Positions 34,553-47,185 are shown, counted from the stretch's first letter. The stretch: DNA of 64,000 nt from Crotophaga sulcirostris (GCA_013397455.1 VYZB01000040.1:1849717-1913716); one strand, 5' to 3'. The notes: generated by a model not told the origin, from the sequence alone. A program made the numbers and translations.

Positions 34553-37500
34553 CTGCTCCTAATCCCTGGGCTGAAAAAGTGTCTTTCCAATACATTTGCA
34601 GGTTTGTGCATGGCTCTGGGACTCCTTTAACTTACGATACTGTAGTGCAGTCCGCACCAGGTTGTTAATTACTGAGAAAAGTGTGAAGCTGGTGATGTTC
34701 CCAACAGTGCCCTGCAGAGCATGCAGAGATCCTGCCTGCCAGCCCGTCTCTGGCACCAGATGCATTGCTTCACTCCTTTTACTCCCTGGGTTCCTGGACA
34801 GTGATGTTCTTCACACTGTCTTTCAGTCCAGGGCACAATACTGCAACACGCTCCCTGTCTGCATTGGGAAGATAGCAGAAGGTCTGAGCAAACCCTGCCT
34901 GAAGAGCAGCTTGCTGTAACTCTGTCCACGTGGAAATGCAACTGCAAGCACAGAGTCAGGAAACAATGTCCTAGGACCAGGATTTGGGAGTGTAAACTGC
35001 TTTGGAAAACACTGCAGAGTTCTGAAAAAGGCTTGAGGAGCAGCAGCACAGCAGGAGTGGTGCAGAAATATCACATAGATGGAAGATTTCTGTTCTTGGA
35101 GCCTAAATCTCTTTTTTTTGTAGAAGTTACAAAAATCTTTTTGCAAGGCTGACCGCTGTTCCATAGCAGTCTGGCCACTGGGAAATGGAAAAGGCTTGTG
35201 CTGTATTTCTTTCTTGAGCAAAATTCCCAGAGATGCTGGGGCTGAGAGAGGTAAGTAGGATTAGATTTTAAATGAAAAACGTACTCAATTTTAAGATGAG
35301 AAGGGCATCTGGTGATATTTTCATGTATAAAGATACACTCTCACCAGTTCTGCATATAGATCTCAGTCAAAATAGAGTGAGAATACCACAAAATAAAAAC
35401 ATAGGGTTTATAAGACTTGGTAATTGATAGAACACAATAAAGCATATTTCCATTGCATCTGCTCCCTTGACCTCTCGTGAATCATTGCAACAGAAAAGGT
35501 ATTGTAGCTGTGGCAGCAGCATAGCAGATTGCTGTTTAAATTCCCCAGCAGACAAATAACTCTGTGATTTAGCGCTCCCCGAGCAGCACACCACTGTAAA
35601 TAATGCCTAAAAGGCTCAGGAGCTCCCGTGATGCCTCTCTGAGGCCTTATACCAGAGCTCACTGAAGTCAGGAGAGTTTCCTCATTGATTTGAAGAGGCT
35701 TTGGTTCACGGCATTAAAACAGATGCTTATCGCAGTAAATCTACTGGTATCAGTGGATTTTTGGGGGTAAACCTACTTATAAGGAAAACTGGTATCAGAG
35801 CCCTTGCATACTCTGCAATTTGCAAGGGAACAGGAGACTGTAGCTGAACTGTGCCATAACTGAGTCTAATTTAAATGGTGTTTTCTGATGCATTTTTTTG
35901 CAGTTGCTGAGATTGTATTACATTTTGGGTGAGGCAGCCAGCTGCAAATCCAAGAGACCAGTAGGCAGAAATTACTTCCCCTGTTCGCAATCCATCAGTT
36001 GGGCATTTTCAGTTCAGGGGCACTGGCCCCATCTCTTCCTTCCTCACTTATTTTAGAAGTTGGATAAATAATTGCTGCCCACAGGAGACAGACCACAGGC
36101 TATGGAGACAAAAATGATCCTCATGAGGGTCCTCATGGTCAAACCGTGTCTACTACAGACTGAATTATGAAATGTAATCTCAAAACTGTCTTTATCCCTG
36201 AGGCAGCAAGACTTGTTTCGTGAAAAGAAATTGTATTTTCATCATGAAAGCTAGTATAGATGGGTGTGAATTTACACAAATGTGTTTATTCAGAGAAATC
36301 CTTGCTTACAGTAAGGTGTATTTTCCACTTTCAGCCAGGCATAGAAATGAGAAAGCAGAGCCAAGGCACTCTGAATTGTCTTGCAGACAGTTATGACTCT
36401 GTGTAGGAGTTTATATTAAACAAGTTCTGGTAAAGTTAAGGAATTTTCTGTATTTAACAAAGCTCTATTGCCTGTTCCCTCATTATTTAATAATTTCTGG
36501 GCATTACTGCTCATTCTTCTATTATAAAATATCTATAGCACTTAATTAACTAAATACTTCTCAGGGTTTTTGTTGAGCATTCATTCTGTGCTTGCTCTTC
36601 AGCGTGTCTCCTGTGAAGACTGAGACCTCTCACAGTGATTCCAAATGTATTCCCATTGATTTAACCACTCCTCCAAACGTTTACTCAACAAGATAACAAT
36701 TATCTTGTAAAAAAAAATTGTCTGAGCAACATTTAAACTCAACCCACCAACAAAAAACAGCACTCATTAAAAAATCTTTGCAGATTCCACCCTCTTGCCC
36801 GTCCCCTTACTTTGCTGTGAGTCCTTTGCTGACTTGGGAATGTCAGAAATACAGAACTGTGCTTTTGCTATTGGGTTGCTTCCTTGGGGGTTGAACAGAA
36901 AGGAAAAAATACTTGAATTTAGGTGGAGCATTGTGTAAAGGGGTAACTTGTGTTAGCCCATGGATCAAGCTGAAATTTTAGAAGGAGCTATGCAGTTCTC
37001 TTTCTGTTGAGCTCCTGGATGTCTTTTTTCCTCAAAACCAAAAAAGATTGTGTCTATATGGAATTTAATGAATGTTCCAGCTGGAGGGGAACCTTCTCCA
37101 CTGAACTAAGAGTACTGCATTCATCTTCATACAGTAGATTTGCAAATAACCTTCTTCACAGCTGGAAAATTGTTCCTTGTCTCTCTCTGTTTACCAGAAT
37201 AGTTTGTCACCACTTTCATAACAAGTTCTCAGCATGAATCATGAACAAACTATACAGAGTCTCTCAAATCCCATTTTTCCTCCAAAGAACACAATAAAAT
37301 TTAATTGTTGTTTTTATGAATACACCAACAGACAGTTTATACCCACAAAATACTGAATATAGTGCAAAGACACTGAAAAACAAAATTTTACCAGTTATGA
37401 TAAAATCCTGCACGAACCACTGTGGTTTAAAATCAACATCACAAAAATCAGAGCATTTATTCTTGGTTATTTCAGCAAGTCAGGCCCAAATCCAAAGGCC

Positions 37501-38239
37501 TTCTGGAGTCAATGGGAAAAAATGCATCCTCAAAAGCAAAAGGATGTGGATAATTAAGACCATCAAGAAGATCCATTGGCCCATTAGGTGCTCTTCCCTG
37601 GCACCATCTGTCCAAGAAGTATCAATGATGCAGTAAAGCTAATAGGAAGTATTTATGGCTCGAACTGGCTTCCACAGCTTCCAGACATGAACAAATGCAT
37701 GGAGATAGTGGCACTTACCATCAAAGCAGTATAATAATAGGATGGGTCACCTCAGGCAGGGGGGCACCCTGAACTTACAGTCCTTGGGCAAAGTCCTCAT
37801 GACCGTGGATTCAAGGGACATTATACGTTTTAAAGAGAAGCGGATTGGTCTCCCTCCCTTCCAGTAACCTTTGGCTAGGTTACATGACTATTTTGGTTTG
37901 GAGCAATTTTCCAGTTCTGAAGTAACCCCTATCACTTCCTTTACCGCAGAGTTCACAGAGTCGACTCAGTTTACAGAGATGTCTTAGTGCACCAGATTAC
38001 TTTTGTAGGAGACAAACAAAAAAATTCTGCTGTAGCACACCCTAGATGTTCTCCTACAGGGAAATGACAGTCTCAAACTACATCCTCTGCACATTGTCTC
38101 ATCCCACATACCTGGTGGGGTCTTTCTGTGCAGAAGACCAAACTATGCATAAATAGAAATAACCCTCCTGAACCACATGTGCGGATATATATCCCATCCA
38201 ATCCCTTTCTGCCAAATTACTATTGTAGAAACCATCTTG
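34553..38239. other. Unique non-coding DNA
   Basis: No mobile element recognised. 34600-35060 is somewhat more GC-rich than its surroundings and holds overlapping open frames on both strands (107 codons plus, 126 and 132 codons minus) without recognisable homology. The sequence CACTGTCTTTCAG near 34815-34827 looks like a splice acceptor, but no matching exon can be argued. Confidence 0.5.
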
Positions 38240-38833
38240 TATCACGGTATCACAGTATCACAAGGTTGGAAAGGACCTCTGAGATCATCGAGTCCAACCT
38301 AGAAACCAACATTAACACCAACCCATCATCTAAACCATGTCTGGTAACCTGAGAGAAGAGACCAACCCCTGTCTGACTACAACCTCCTCTCAGGTCATTG
38401 TAGAGACCAATAAGGTCACCCCTGAGCCTCCTCTTTTTCAGGCTAAACAACCCCAGCTCCCTCAGTCGCTCCTCGTAGGGCTTGTGCTCCAAACCCTTCA
38501 CCATCTTCGTTGCTCTCCTCTGGACACACTCCAGTATCCTGACATCTTTCTCAAACTGGGGGGTCCAGAACTGCACACAGTACTCAAGGTGAGGCCTAAC
38601 CAGTGCCGAGTATAAGGGGATGATAGGTCCTGCTGGCCACACTATTGCCTGATGCAGGCAAGGACACCATTGGCCTTCTTGACCACCAGGGCACACTGCT
38701 GGCTCATGTTGAGTTTCCTGTCTACCAACACCCCAAAGTCCCTTTCTGCCTGACTACTCTCCAGCCACTCTGTTCCCAGTCTATAGCTTTGCATGGGGTT
38801 ATTGTGTCCAAAATGAAGCTTGTAGGTGCTCAA
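38240..38833 (-). mobile_element. CR1 LINE, 5'-truncated, with internal deletion, ATACTGTG-tail type
   Basis: Minus-strand element whose 3' tail (ATACTGTGATACCGTGATA on the minus strand) starts at 38240. Its coding part gives [80 protein letters not shown] and [16 protein letters not shown], all from the CR1 RT C-terminal region. Between the [10 protein letters not shown] block and the 3' UTR, about 180 bases are missing compared with the 50284 copy: the CCATG of the UTR is joined almost directly to the TGGTAACCTG segment. An indel near 38640 also separates the two long frames. Confidence 0.95.
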
Positions 38834-40283
38834 TTAAGAGTTTCAGCCTTCTACGGAGGCAAAATGTTACAGGGCTTGTTGTGAGCAAGTGTCCTTAGCA
38901 CTTCCTTCTGTTAAAGGTTTTATTTTGATTAAGTTTCTGGCTCCTGTGAATCCTGTTCTTAGGTGCCTACAGGTTCATGAGCATCAGTCAGGCCAGGAGT
39001 CTGACCTTCTCTAAGCAGCAAACACATCTAACAGTCAACTCCTATAATGCCACAGGACTTTTCTGTGACTCCAGCCCTCCACCCATGTTAGTGCTGGACA
39101 CAGTGGTGGCACAGGGTGGACAGACAATTCAGCTGCATTCATCCAGGTGATGGGTACTGCTGGTTAGGTGATTACTTCCCAAGGTAGTAATGGTTTCAGT
39201 CCCATTATCAACAATAGAAAAATCTAGCTGGTAGGAGCAGGCTGGGTCTGGGACAGTACAATGAGAAAGGAACAGTAAAAGCAAATTTTCCTGAGGAGAA
39301 GGATTAGCTTAGGACTTAGGTGATGATATGTGAATTAACTTTTCTCTTTAACAAATATCCCTCAAAAGGACTTCTTTTTGGCTCTATACTGAACACTCAG
39401 CAGGCTTCAAACCCCAGTCTATTTGCTCTCTTTTCTGATGGTGTACGGTCTTTTTTTCTTTTTGCATGCTGGCCACATAACCTATAGGTTACCTTCAAAA
39501 CTTCATAAATTGTTGTGTAATTTCTTTTACTTTTTATCCTAACCTAGCTTGTTTTTCAAACCAGCTGTGTCTTTTCACCTGAGGTGGGGCTTTGCAGCTA
39601 CCCTACATTATGTAAACATGTATTGTAACATCCTCAAACGTGCAGTTAGTCAACAAAAGATCAAACAGACTAACACACTTTCATGGTAGCCATCAAAGTC
39701 ACTCAGACTTTCTCAGAAAAAGCTGCCAGCTTTCATTTTTTTTTGTCCAATGGCACAGATAAGACTATTTGTCTTTCTTTCACAGGTACAAATAAATAAG
39801 GAAAAGAAGGAGAGAAGTTTAAAATGATATCTTAATCAAATCTGTTCATCTCGGAGCTTATATTTCAAGCCCTTACCTGCATTCCAGAGTGAAGTCAAAT
39901 GTCAAACTTTCCCCCTTTATCTTCTCTCTCTGGGTTGAGAGAAGATCTCTATCTTTAAAGAATGAAACAACTGTTTTCCTTAAAATGTTTCAATAGGCCT
40001 TGATTTTGTAAAACAAGCCACTTCTCTGGCAGGTGCTTTGATTTCAGGGAATTAAAGTAATTGCCACAAAAAGGTTGACAAACCTCACAGCTACTGAAGT
40101 AAAAGAAGTAGTTGCATGAATGTATACAGCATGTCTGGGCAGCAGAAGAGGTGGACAGGGCAGGTTTTTTTGTATTGGCTTCTTTAATATATTTTCTTTT
40201 CTTAATATTCAACCCATTTTGGTCCTAAGTGTATATCAAGGTGTCATCTGCTTTATTCTCTTCCCTAAATCAACTTTGTTAAA
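38834..40283. other. Unique non-coding DNA
   Basis: No gene or repeat recognised in about 1.45 kb. Open frames are short and without homology. Confidence 0.5.
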
Positions 40284-40497
40284 TGGACTTATTGAGGCTG
40301 TCCAGAGAAGAACAAAAAGCTCAGCCAGAGCTGTGGTGAACAAGACTGCTGAGGAAAGAGTGCAGAAACAGGGTTTGTTTATTTTTCACACAAGAAGACT
40401 GAAAAGAAGTAGCATAGACTTACAAAGTAGCTGCAGAGGAGAAAAAGGCAAGCATTTCTTTATGTCCATTGATGGTAGGACAAGGAGTAATTGATTT
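40284..40497 (+). mobile_element. Old CR1-like LINE, left part, split by a younger insertion
   Basis: The plus-strand frame reads EAVQRRTKSS, then AEERVQKQGLFIFHTRRLKR, then GRTRSN. These correspond in order to the CR1 blocks [26 protein letters not shown] and DRTRGN, but with heavy substitution. The copy is clearly older than the others in the window. At 40497 the sequence is interrupted by a minus-strand CR1 and resumes at 40643. Confidence 0.8.
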
Positions 40498-40642
40498 CAC
40501 AGTTTCACAGTATAACCAGGTTGGAAGAGACCTCTGAGATCATCAAGTCCAACCTATAAGCCAACACTAACACCAACTCATCACCTAAACCATGGCACTG
40601 AGTGCCTCATCCAATCTTCCCTTAAACACATCAAGGGTCGGC
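40498..40642 (-). mobile_element. CR1 LINE 3' end inserted into an older CR1, ATACTGTG-tail type
   Basis: A 145-base minus-strand fragment: tail at 40498 (CACAGTTTCACAGTATAACC), the UTR box CTCTGAGATCATCAAGTCC, a short hexamer stretch, CCATGGCACTGAGTGCCTC and the end of ORF2 up to AAGGGTCGGCGA. The bases GATTT occur on both sides (40493-40497 and 40643-40647) and look like a short target-site duplication. Removing the fragment together with one GATTT restores a continuous match of the flanks to a CR1. Confidence 0.93.
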
Positions 40643-40866
40643 GATTTCAACAGCAGAAAGAGAATTTCAGGTTGACTATTGGGGAGGTTTTCTTCTGATG
40701 TGATTAATTTTGTGCTAGAGAACCTGTCCAAGAATCTGCGAAACCTTCACAACTGGAGGTTCTCATAAACAGTTGAGGCAGGAACAATTTAAGTGTCCAT
40801 GAGAACAACTGATCCTGCCTTAGAGGAATGGGCTGTAGGATAAAACACTTTGAAATCTCTTCTGAC
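40643..40866 (+). mobile_element. Old CR1-like LINE, right part
   Basis: This continues the element broken at 40497. CAACAGCAGAAAGAGAATTTCAGG corresponds to the CR1 segment just after RTRGNG, followed by LGRFSSDVINFVLENLSKNL and HNWRFS-like residues and a 3' UTR with GATCCTGCCTTAGAGGAATG and GGCTGTAGGATAAAACACTT. It has no clear terminal tandem tail. The divergence suggests an ancient CR1 subfamily. Confidence 0.75.
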
Positions 40867-41742
40867 ATTAGCTCCCAAGACTTCCTTCTATTTTCTCAAA
40901 AAGCCTTGGATTAAGACAAGACTCATGGCTCATAACTGATTCAAAGTTTAGGGTTGCTCATCCCTTAGTCTAGATTTTGGTCTGCACTGCTTTCTCCCTT
41001 CTCATCTACTATTTCAGCTCATGCAGAGTAAAGCAGAGAGAACACTGAAATCCAAGCAAGGTCCCAGCACACTAAGCACCCTCAACCAGCACAGTCCTCA
41101 CAGGCAGCCAATCCCTTACTGTTAATAGCACATTATTTCAGAGTTTTTTTCACCTGGTACTATCTAATCCCCACTATATTTAACCTGAATCCTGTCCCCT
41201 TCCTCCCTCCCAGGTGTTTTCTGTTCAAGTTCTACCACCTCAGGGACAAAAACTGAGCACCCTGATGTTTTCATACAACAGCTAACCCATTTGGGTTCAG
41301 AAATGACATCATGGACAGGTGTTGGTTTGTTCAGTAGTGAGGAATATTCCCAGTGTTGCAAGAAGCCACAAGGCCACCAAGCATCTGCATTTCCCCATGC
41401 ACTTCTGCTTTTTCCACTGAGAAATTTTGTCTGCATAGATTTTGAGGACTTTAACGTGCTTCTCCAGAATTTCCAGCTATCTTGTAGCTTGGACAGGGAT
41501 GGAGGCCCAATCATAGCTACTGCTTTGGAAAACAAGGGCAAAGTTCAAGGGGAAGAGGAGACAACTGCTCAGCTGTATTGTTAGAGCTCTTCCACTTCCC
41601 TTCTGCTCACCTGTGTAACCAAGCCTAGAGCAGAAAGGACAGGATGTCTCTCACCTGTCCTGCATCTCCTTGCAGGTAAGGAAACCAACTCTTTATTCTA
41701 ACCACCTGGTCAAAGAGGTGATTATCCCTCTGTATTTAGTGT
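40867..41742. other. Unique non-coding DNA with a 125-codon minus frame
   Basis: The minus-strand frame 41164-41541 is open for 125 codons and the plus strand is open over 41291-41584. Neither shows a domain that I recognise. It is not called as a gene; see findings. Confidence 0.45.
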
Positions 41743-42274
41743 TGGTGTGACCACCTTGAGTATTTCAGGCAGTTCTGAGCCCCACAATTTAAGAATGATA
41801 TTAAGATATTTGGATGTATCCAGAGGAGGGCAACAAAGCCAGTGAAAGGGCTGGAAGGAATGTCCTATGAGAAGCAGCTGAGGACTTTGGGTTTGTCTAG
41901 TTTGGAGAAAAGGAGGCTGAGGGATGACCTCATTGCTCTCTAAAGCTTCCCGGGGAGGGGAAGTGGAGAGGAAGGTGCTGACCTCTTCTCTCTGGTATCC
42001 AGGGATAGGACACATGGGAATGGTTCAAAGCTGTGTCGGGGAGGTTTAGACCAGACATTAGGAAGCATTTCTTCACCAAGAGGATGGTCAAACACTGGAA
42101 CAGATTTCCTAGAGAGGTGGTCAATGCCCCAAGCCTGTCAGTGTTTAAGAGGCATTTTGACAATGCCCTTAACAACATACTTTAGCTTTTGGTCAGCCCT
42201 GAATAAGTCAGGCAGCTCTCCTAGGTGATCCTTGTAGGTCCCTTGCGAATGAAATATTCTATCATATTCTATTT
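41743..42274 (+). mobile_element. CR1 LINE, 5'-truncated, ATTCT-tail type
   Basis: A plus-strand copy starting at about TGTGACCACCTTGAGTATTT and CAGGCAGTTCTGAGCCCCAC. It passes through regions equivalent to [70 protein letters not shown] and FDNALNNIL. The 3' UTR (GATCCTTGTAGGTCCCTTGC) leads into a short tail, ATTCTATCATATTCTATTT. Frames are broken by several indels. The FDNALNN ending and the ATTCT tail separate this type from the copies ending in ATTCTATG. Confidence 0.93.
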
Positions 42275-43194
42275 AAAACTGGATCATTACTTACATGCAG
42301 GCAAATAGTACATGTTCTCAGGGAATACATACAAAGACACGTTTTTCTCCCTGTATTTGTGAGTACAAATATAAAAAGAGAATGCTAGGATAAAAGAAAT
42401 AAGTTTCCACTGCTGAACTGCCGCCAGGAAGAGGTTATAAAAATATTTTGGTGCCTATGAAGTCATCTGAAAACAAAACCCATTTCATTAACGTAAAGGG
42501 CTTTTCTTTCTCTTCCTATTTAACACTTTTGAATATATGTTTAACTGGATTTTCTTCTGAGTTCATATTACTCAACTTACTTCTTTCTCTATAGAGAACT
42601 TCACTAGTCCTAAACCTGAGCCATTCCTGTATTCCTGGATGTGAAGTTGCTCAGAAATTGCACAATAAAGCCTGGTGATAGCCTCGTGGAGAGGTAGGAG
42701 GAATTAATCATTTTGTGTGTGTAGTTGTGGGTTCTGAGTGTAAATCCAGAATTCTGCAGTAAATTCTACTGGAGATTATTTTGGATTCTTACATTTCAGT
42801 TTCAAAATCATGTCACAAGTGCCCACTTTGTATTCTCCATCCCTGACAGTGTTCCTCACAGTGAGAATGTCCAGAACCCTCCTTTGCAGTTGCATTGTTT
42901 CCAACCTTCCTGCAATGCGCCACTATATATAGAATTTATGAAGTAGTCAGTCTAAACATTTTGGAAGACCTGCTGTAATCAGACCATACAGAGATACTAG
43001 CCAGTCTGAAAGTGAAGGGTTTTCACAGAACAGTATTGGCTTTATGTCCTTGCATAGGTGGCAAGGTCAGTTCTGAACCTGCAGGGATTGCAGGGGCTGT
43101 ACATTTGGAGGACAATCCAAAAGTCAATTTAGAGTTGTAGTTTTCTGTGATCTCCAGGATCTTAACTCTTGTTAACACAGAAACTACCCAATTA

Positions 43195-43375
43195 CCTTAT
43201 TTTTTTTCCTCCTCCTGCCTTTGCTATACGCATTTGGACACTCCTGATGATACCATTCCCTTCCAGTTTTACCAGTACCCTCTCCTTCCACTCCTTTAGT
43301 CATTGGTCCAATTTGTTGCTCCCTTCACCCTCTTGTTTCTCTCTTCTCTGTTGTTTCTGTATCTAAAACATCCTT
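43195..43375. repeat. Pyrimidine-rich low-complexity tract
   Basis: T/C-rich DNA with repeated TCC, CTTCC and TTCTC words and few purines on the plus strand, without a fixed unit. Confidence 0.45.
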
Positions 43376-43644
43376 CCAGTTACCCTGTTTACATTTCAAC
43401 CTTGTTCGACCCCCTTTAACAAGTTACTCCTTTCAAAATGACCAAAAAGAGAAATGGGCCAAAAGATCACCACAAAGTCATTCACCTCTTTGACACTGTT
43501 GTGCACCCTGTCTCCTCTGTGTTCAGTCCTTCACAGCGTGGGCTGCCTTTACCCTCTGTCAGTCCTGCCCAATGCCAAGAAACTTCATGAGTAATTAGAT
43601 GATGCGATTTGGTTTGGAGACTGAGGCACTGACTTTGCTCTGCT

Positions 43645-43730
43645 TTTGGTCCTGCCATTAAGCTGCTAAATGACCTTGAATAACTTTTTTAACCCCATCT
43701 GTCCCAACCTGTCTCATCCTGTGAATTTTT
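43645..43730 (+). mobile_element. MIR-like SINE relic
   Basis: The order TCCTGCCATTAAGCTGCTAA, ATGACCTTGAATAACTTTTTTAAC, CATCTGTCCCAACCTGTCTC and ATCCTGTGAA parallels the MIR body (ctgccacttactagctgtgtgaccttgggcaagtcacttaacc... ctcagtttc... catctgtaaaat). Several anchors in the right order over about 85 bases make this the longest MIR-type match in the window. Confidence 0.55.
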
Positions 43731-46700
43731 TCAACAAAACGTGTGAGCTCCTGGGATCTTGTTATGTGAAGTTAAAGCCTCTTGAACAAAAGGGTCCTAT
43801 TTTCCCATTGGCTGGCTCAGCTGGGACTTATCCACTGTAACCACAGGCATTTACACTGTGAATATCTACATCTGAGCTATTTGCTTAAGTTTCTTAGGCA
43901 GACAGTGGGGAACAATAGGGGGAACAGTTTTAGAGTGAGATTCACCAAAGCAAATGCAGACTTCAGTTTTGTGATGTAAGGAATTGCTCTGTCAGAATGC
44001 TTGCATGTTGAAAAGAGTTCTGCAAATATTAACCAAATGCAATCCATTGGTGAATTTAGCTGAAATATCCAAATTATTTTGGGCCAGTTAGATTGCATTT
44101 TTTAAGAAATGAACTATTCTATTAAAAAATAATCACCTAACTCTTTCGGGATATATTAAATATATGAAAGGTTGTTTTTCAATTGTTTTTTTATAATTCC
44201 TTCATAAACAGCTTCTCGAACTTCTACTCCACAAGAAAATTTTACCACATTTCATGCTCCTGAAGAGATATAACTGTACACAACGCCTGTGGACACATAA
44301 ATACCACAAAATCAGCACACCAGACCCACCTCAGAGATCCCACATTAGTTTTATGCAAGCAGAAAGCATGAATTCCTTAACATCTTGTGAAAAGCACTGG
44401 TACCTAAGCATGGATATAACACCATGAAAATAAGACGTGCCCTAAATGAGAACAAAAAAACTTCCATGAAATGGTATCTGCTGAAGAGGTCATGCAAAGG
44501 AATTCTCTTTTCCTACTCAAAGGAAGAAGTTTTGAGAAGAACAGACCTTTTGCAAGGCAACTAAATGGAAAGGTCATGTCACTCTCTAAATATGCAGAAA
44601 TGGAAGAGCTAAACGACTGAGTAGCATGAACATTACACCTATCACTGCTAATCAACATCACCTCATACAGCTGAAATGGCAGTGGCAGAAACTAGAGTGT
44701 CTTTGAAACAGACTAAATAGCAGAATGAACTTTAAAAAAATACCTCAAAGTTTTGCCAAAACCTATTACATGCACTTTACAAAGGGGTGTCTGTGAGCAA
44801 CTGGGAGGGAAACAATAATAATAAACTGGAGGAATAGCTTTCATAGTATAATAAATGAATTGCAAATAGCACACATGTCAGACACACTAATTCTAAACCA
44901 GAAAACTGTTCCAAAACAGAAATAAAATGAGATTGTGAGTGGGACAAATAGCCTCTTCATCATTATAAAAGGAGAGACACTTTCCTGGGTAAAGGATTAA
45001 TTTATATATAAAAGAAATCTTTGGAGTTCAGGTGCCATTTTGTGTGCCAAAGTTAAAAATAAACAAACAAACAAGCAAAAACCAAAACTGAAACAAACCC
45101 ACCATATATACAGCCATTCACCCATCTCAAAATTCCAAGCACCTAGAGAGGTTATGACGCAGAGCATGGGGCCTGCAGTGTCTAAAGAAACATTTCAGAG
45201 CCCACCTGAAAATGGTGGCACAACCAGCAGAACGGATCTAGCCCTAGAAGAAAACCTTCCACAAGGAAGAATATTGAGGGAATTCGTTCAAATATTAGTC
45301 ACAGTTAATGAAAATTCCTGTACCAGCTGTACGAGGTTGGAGAAGTTATTTTGGACAATGGAAAACAGAGATTGATGCAGATCCTGTGAAGGAGACAGAG
45401 GAGTTAGAACCTTCCTGTGAGTCCCTTGTGCTCAGCGCTCCTCAGGAAGGGCTGGTAAAGTGTGGAGGATTAATTATTTCAGCTCGTGTGAGTTTGATAC
45501 TCCAGAGAAATACTGGAGCGGCTTGTAATTCTGAAAACTGGAAGCTACTCAGCCAAAAACTTAGTTTGAAGCCAAGGAATCCACCTCTATATACAGCAGC
45601 TGGAGATGTGAAGAAGCAGAGATATAACTGACCAACTGCACAGAAAACTTCATCAGTCCCCACATCCCTCCAATCCCATGCCACTGCATTGACCTGTAGA
45701 TCATTGCTAAGGGAAGAGGGAATTGTCTTGTTTTTAATAACTCTACTGAGACCACTGCAGTACAACTGTGTAGTGTGAACACCTGGTAACTGAGGACAGA
45801 GTGGAGGCTAATCATCTCATTTTGAATGGGCCACCAGCCCAAATAGCATTTTCATTTATTATCAGGCTGAACTGAACTTTATCTGGGCTTGGAAAAGAAA
45901 AAAATATCTTTCAACAAGCCCCTTGAGCCATCCTATTTAAGGCAGAAACAGCACTGAGACATCACAGTAAGTTGATGGAAGAACATAGATTCCTCTTTCT
46001 TGAAGTACATATGTAATGTTTAGAGCTATGCTTCTTTGGTGGTAACATTTTGCAGGCCTACAGAAAACAAAAGCTATATGCAAGTGCTCAGGAGTAGCCA
46101 TAGATGAATCCAAACTACAATCCTCCAGTTTTCTTAGAGGTAGAGCAGTGACAACATGCATCTTCAGAGATTTGCACTGAAACATCCTCAAAGAAGATCA
46201 GCAGCAGTCTTGGAATTGTTTAGGAATCCTAATAACTATGGAAAAGTCTTTCAGAACTGAATAGGACTAAAAAAGAAAATATTCCATAGAAATTAGTCTG
46301 CAAAATAACTCAGTGTCTTAGAGAATGAAAGCCTTTTTAGAAGAAACCTAAAAGTTCTACGTTGAGGATGTAATTCTGTAGTAAACTCCCCAGAAGGATG
46401 TAACTGCTGATCCAAATGGAATCAATTTGCACTGCTTGGGTTAGTAAATAACATTCTGCTGCAATGCCAGTGCTTTTGTCTGACTTATGTAAAACTACTG
46501 CTTTTTTCTTTCCTTTTGGTCAATGAGCAGTCCTGGTTGTCATCTATAAAGGAAAGGGACGCTTGAGAAACGGAGGTAAGTGGGGGCCTTTGTAGTGAAG
46601 ATCCATTTAGGCAATTTGGTATCTGTTACAAGCTGAAGCCAGACAGTGTCTGCATGCAAATACAGGCAGATAGTGAAAGGAAACCTCACTTCATGAGAGG

Positions 46701-47114
46701 GTCCTTTTTCTTCATTAGCATTTACTAAGTAAGTAAGTAACATAAATTTGGCATCTGGTGACTGGAAATATACTGGAGATGCCCTGCATGTCACAAGGCT
46801 CTCAGGGCTCTCTGCTAGCACCATTTGCTACTATCATGTTCAGGTATTCTCTTCATTCAGCTGAATTCAAGAATTTATTACCATTATGGAAAGGGTCTGT
46901 AATCTCACATCAGTAGGAGATGGCAGCTGCACACAGGGAAAACTTTTGTCCTTTAATTCCTTGTCCCTTGAGCAGAATCCGTGCACTTAATGGGAGGCAA
47001 TAAGCATATTCTTAGATGCCCTAAATTCTTTGCCACACTGACTATGGCTGGAAAACAAGGAAAACAGAAAGATGATGCAACTCATAAAATGAGAGTTTAT
47101 GCCCAAAGCTTCTC

Positions 47115-47185
47115 TTGGACAATGCCCTTAACAACATGCTTCAACTTTTGGTCAACCCTGAGTTGGTCAGGCAGTTGGATTAGAT
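47115..47185 (+). mobile_element. CR1 LINE, outer element, left part, ATTCT-tail type
   Basis: TTGGACAATGCCCTTAACAA, CATGCTTCAACTTTTGGTCA and GTCAGGCAGTTGGATTAGAT match the very end of ORF2 and the 3' UTR of the copy at 41743. The element is interrupted at 47185 by a minus-strand CR1 and continues at 47517 or 47521 with GATGATCATTGTAGG. Confidence 0.92.

Larger units (their letters stand above)
42275..47114. other. Unique non-coding DNA
   Basis: Nearly 5 kb. It holds one MIR-like relic (43645-43730), a pyrimidine-rich tract (43195-43375) and a short (AAAC)n run at 45057-45075. Overlapping plus frames of 111 and 107 codons at 45040-45631 have no recognisable homology. Confidence 0.5.

Noticed and set aside
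34600..35060. GC-richer stretch with several long frames and a splice-acceptor-like sequence
   Set aside because: Frames on both strands are similarly open, no domain is recognisable, and no donor site makes a coherent exon.
45040..45631. Two overlapping plus-strand frames of 111 and 107 codons
   Set aside because: They are in different frames, start in a simple AAAC-rich run, and show no recognisable domain or plausible initiation context.
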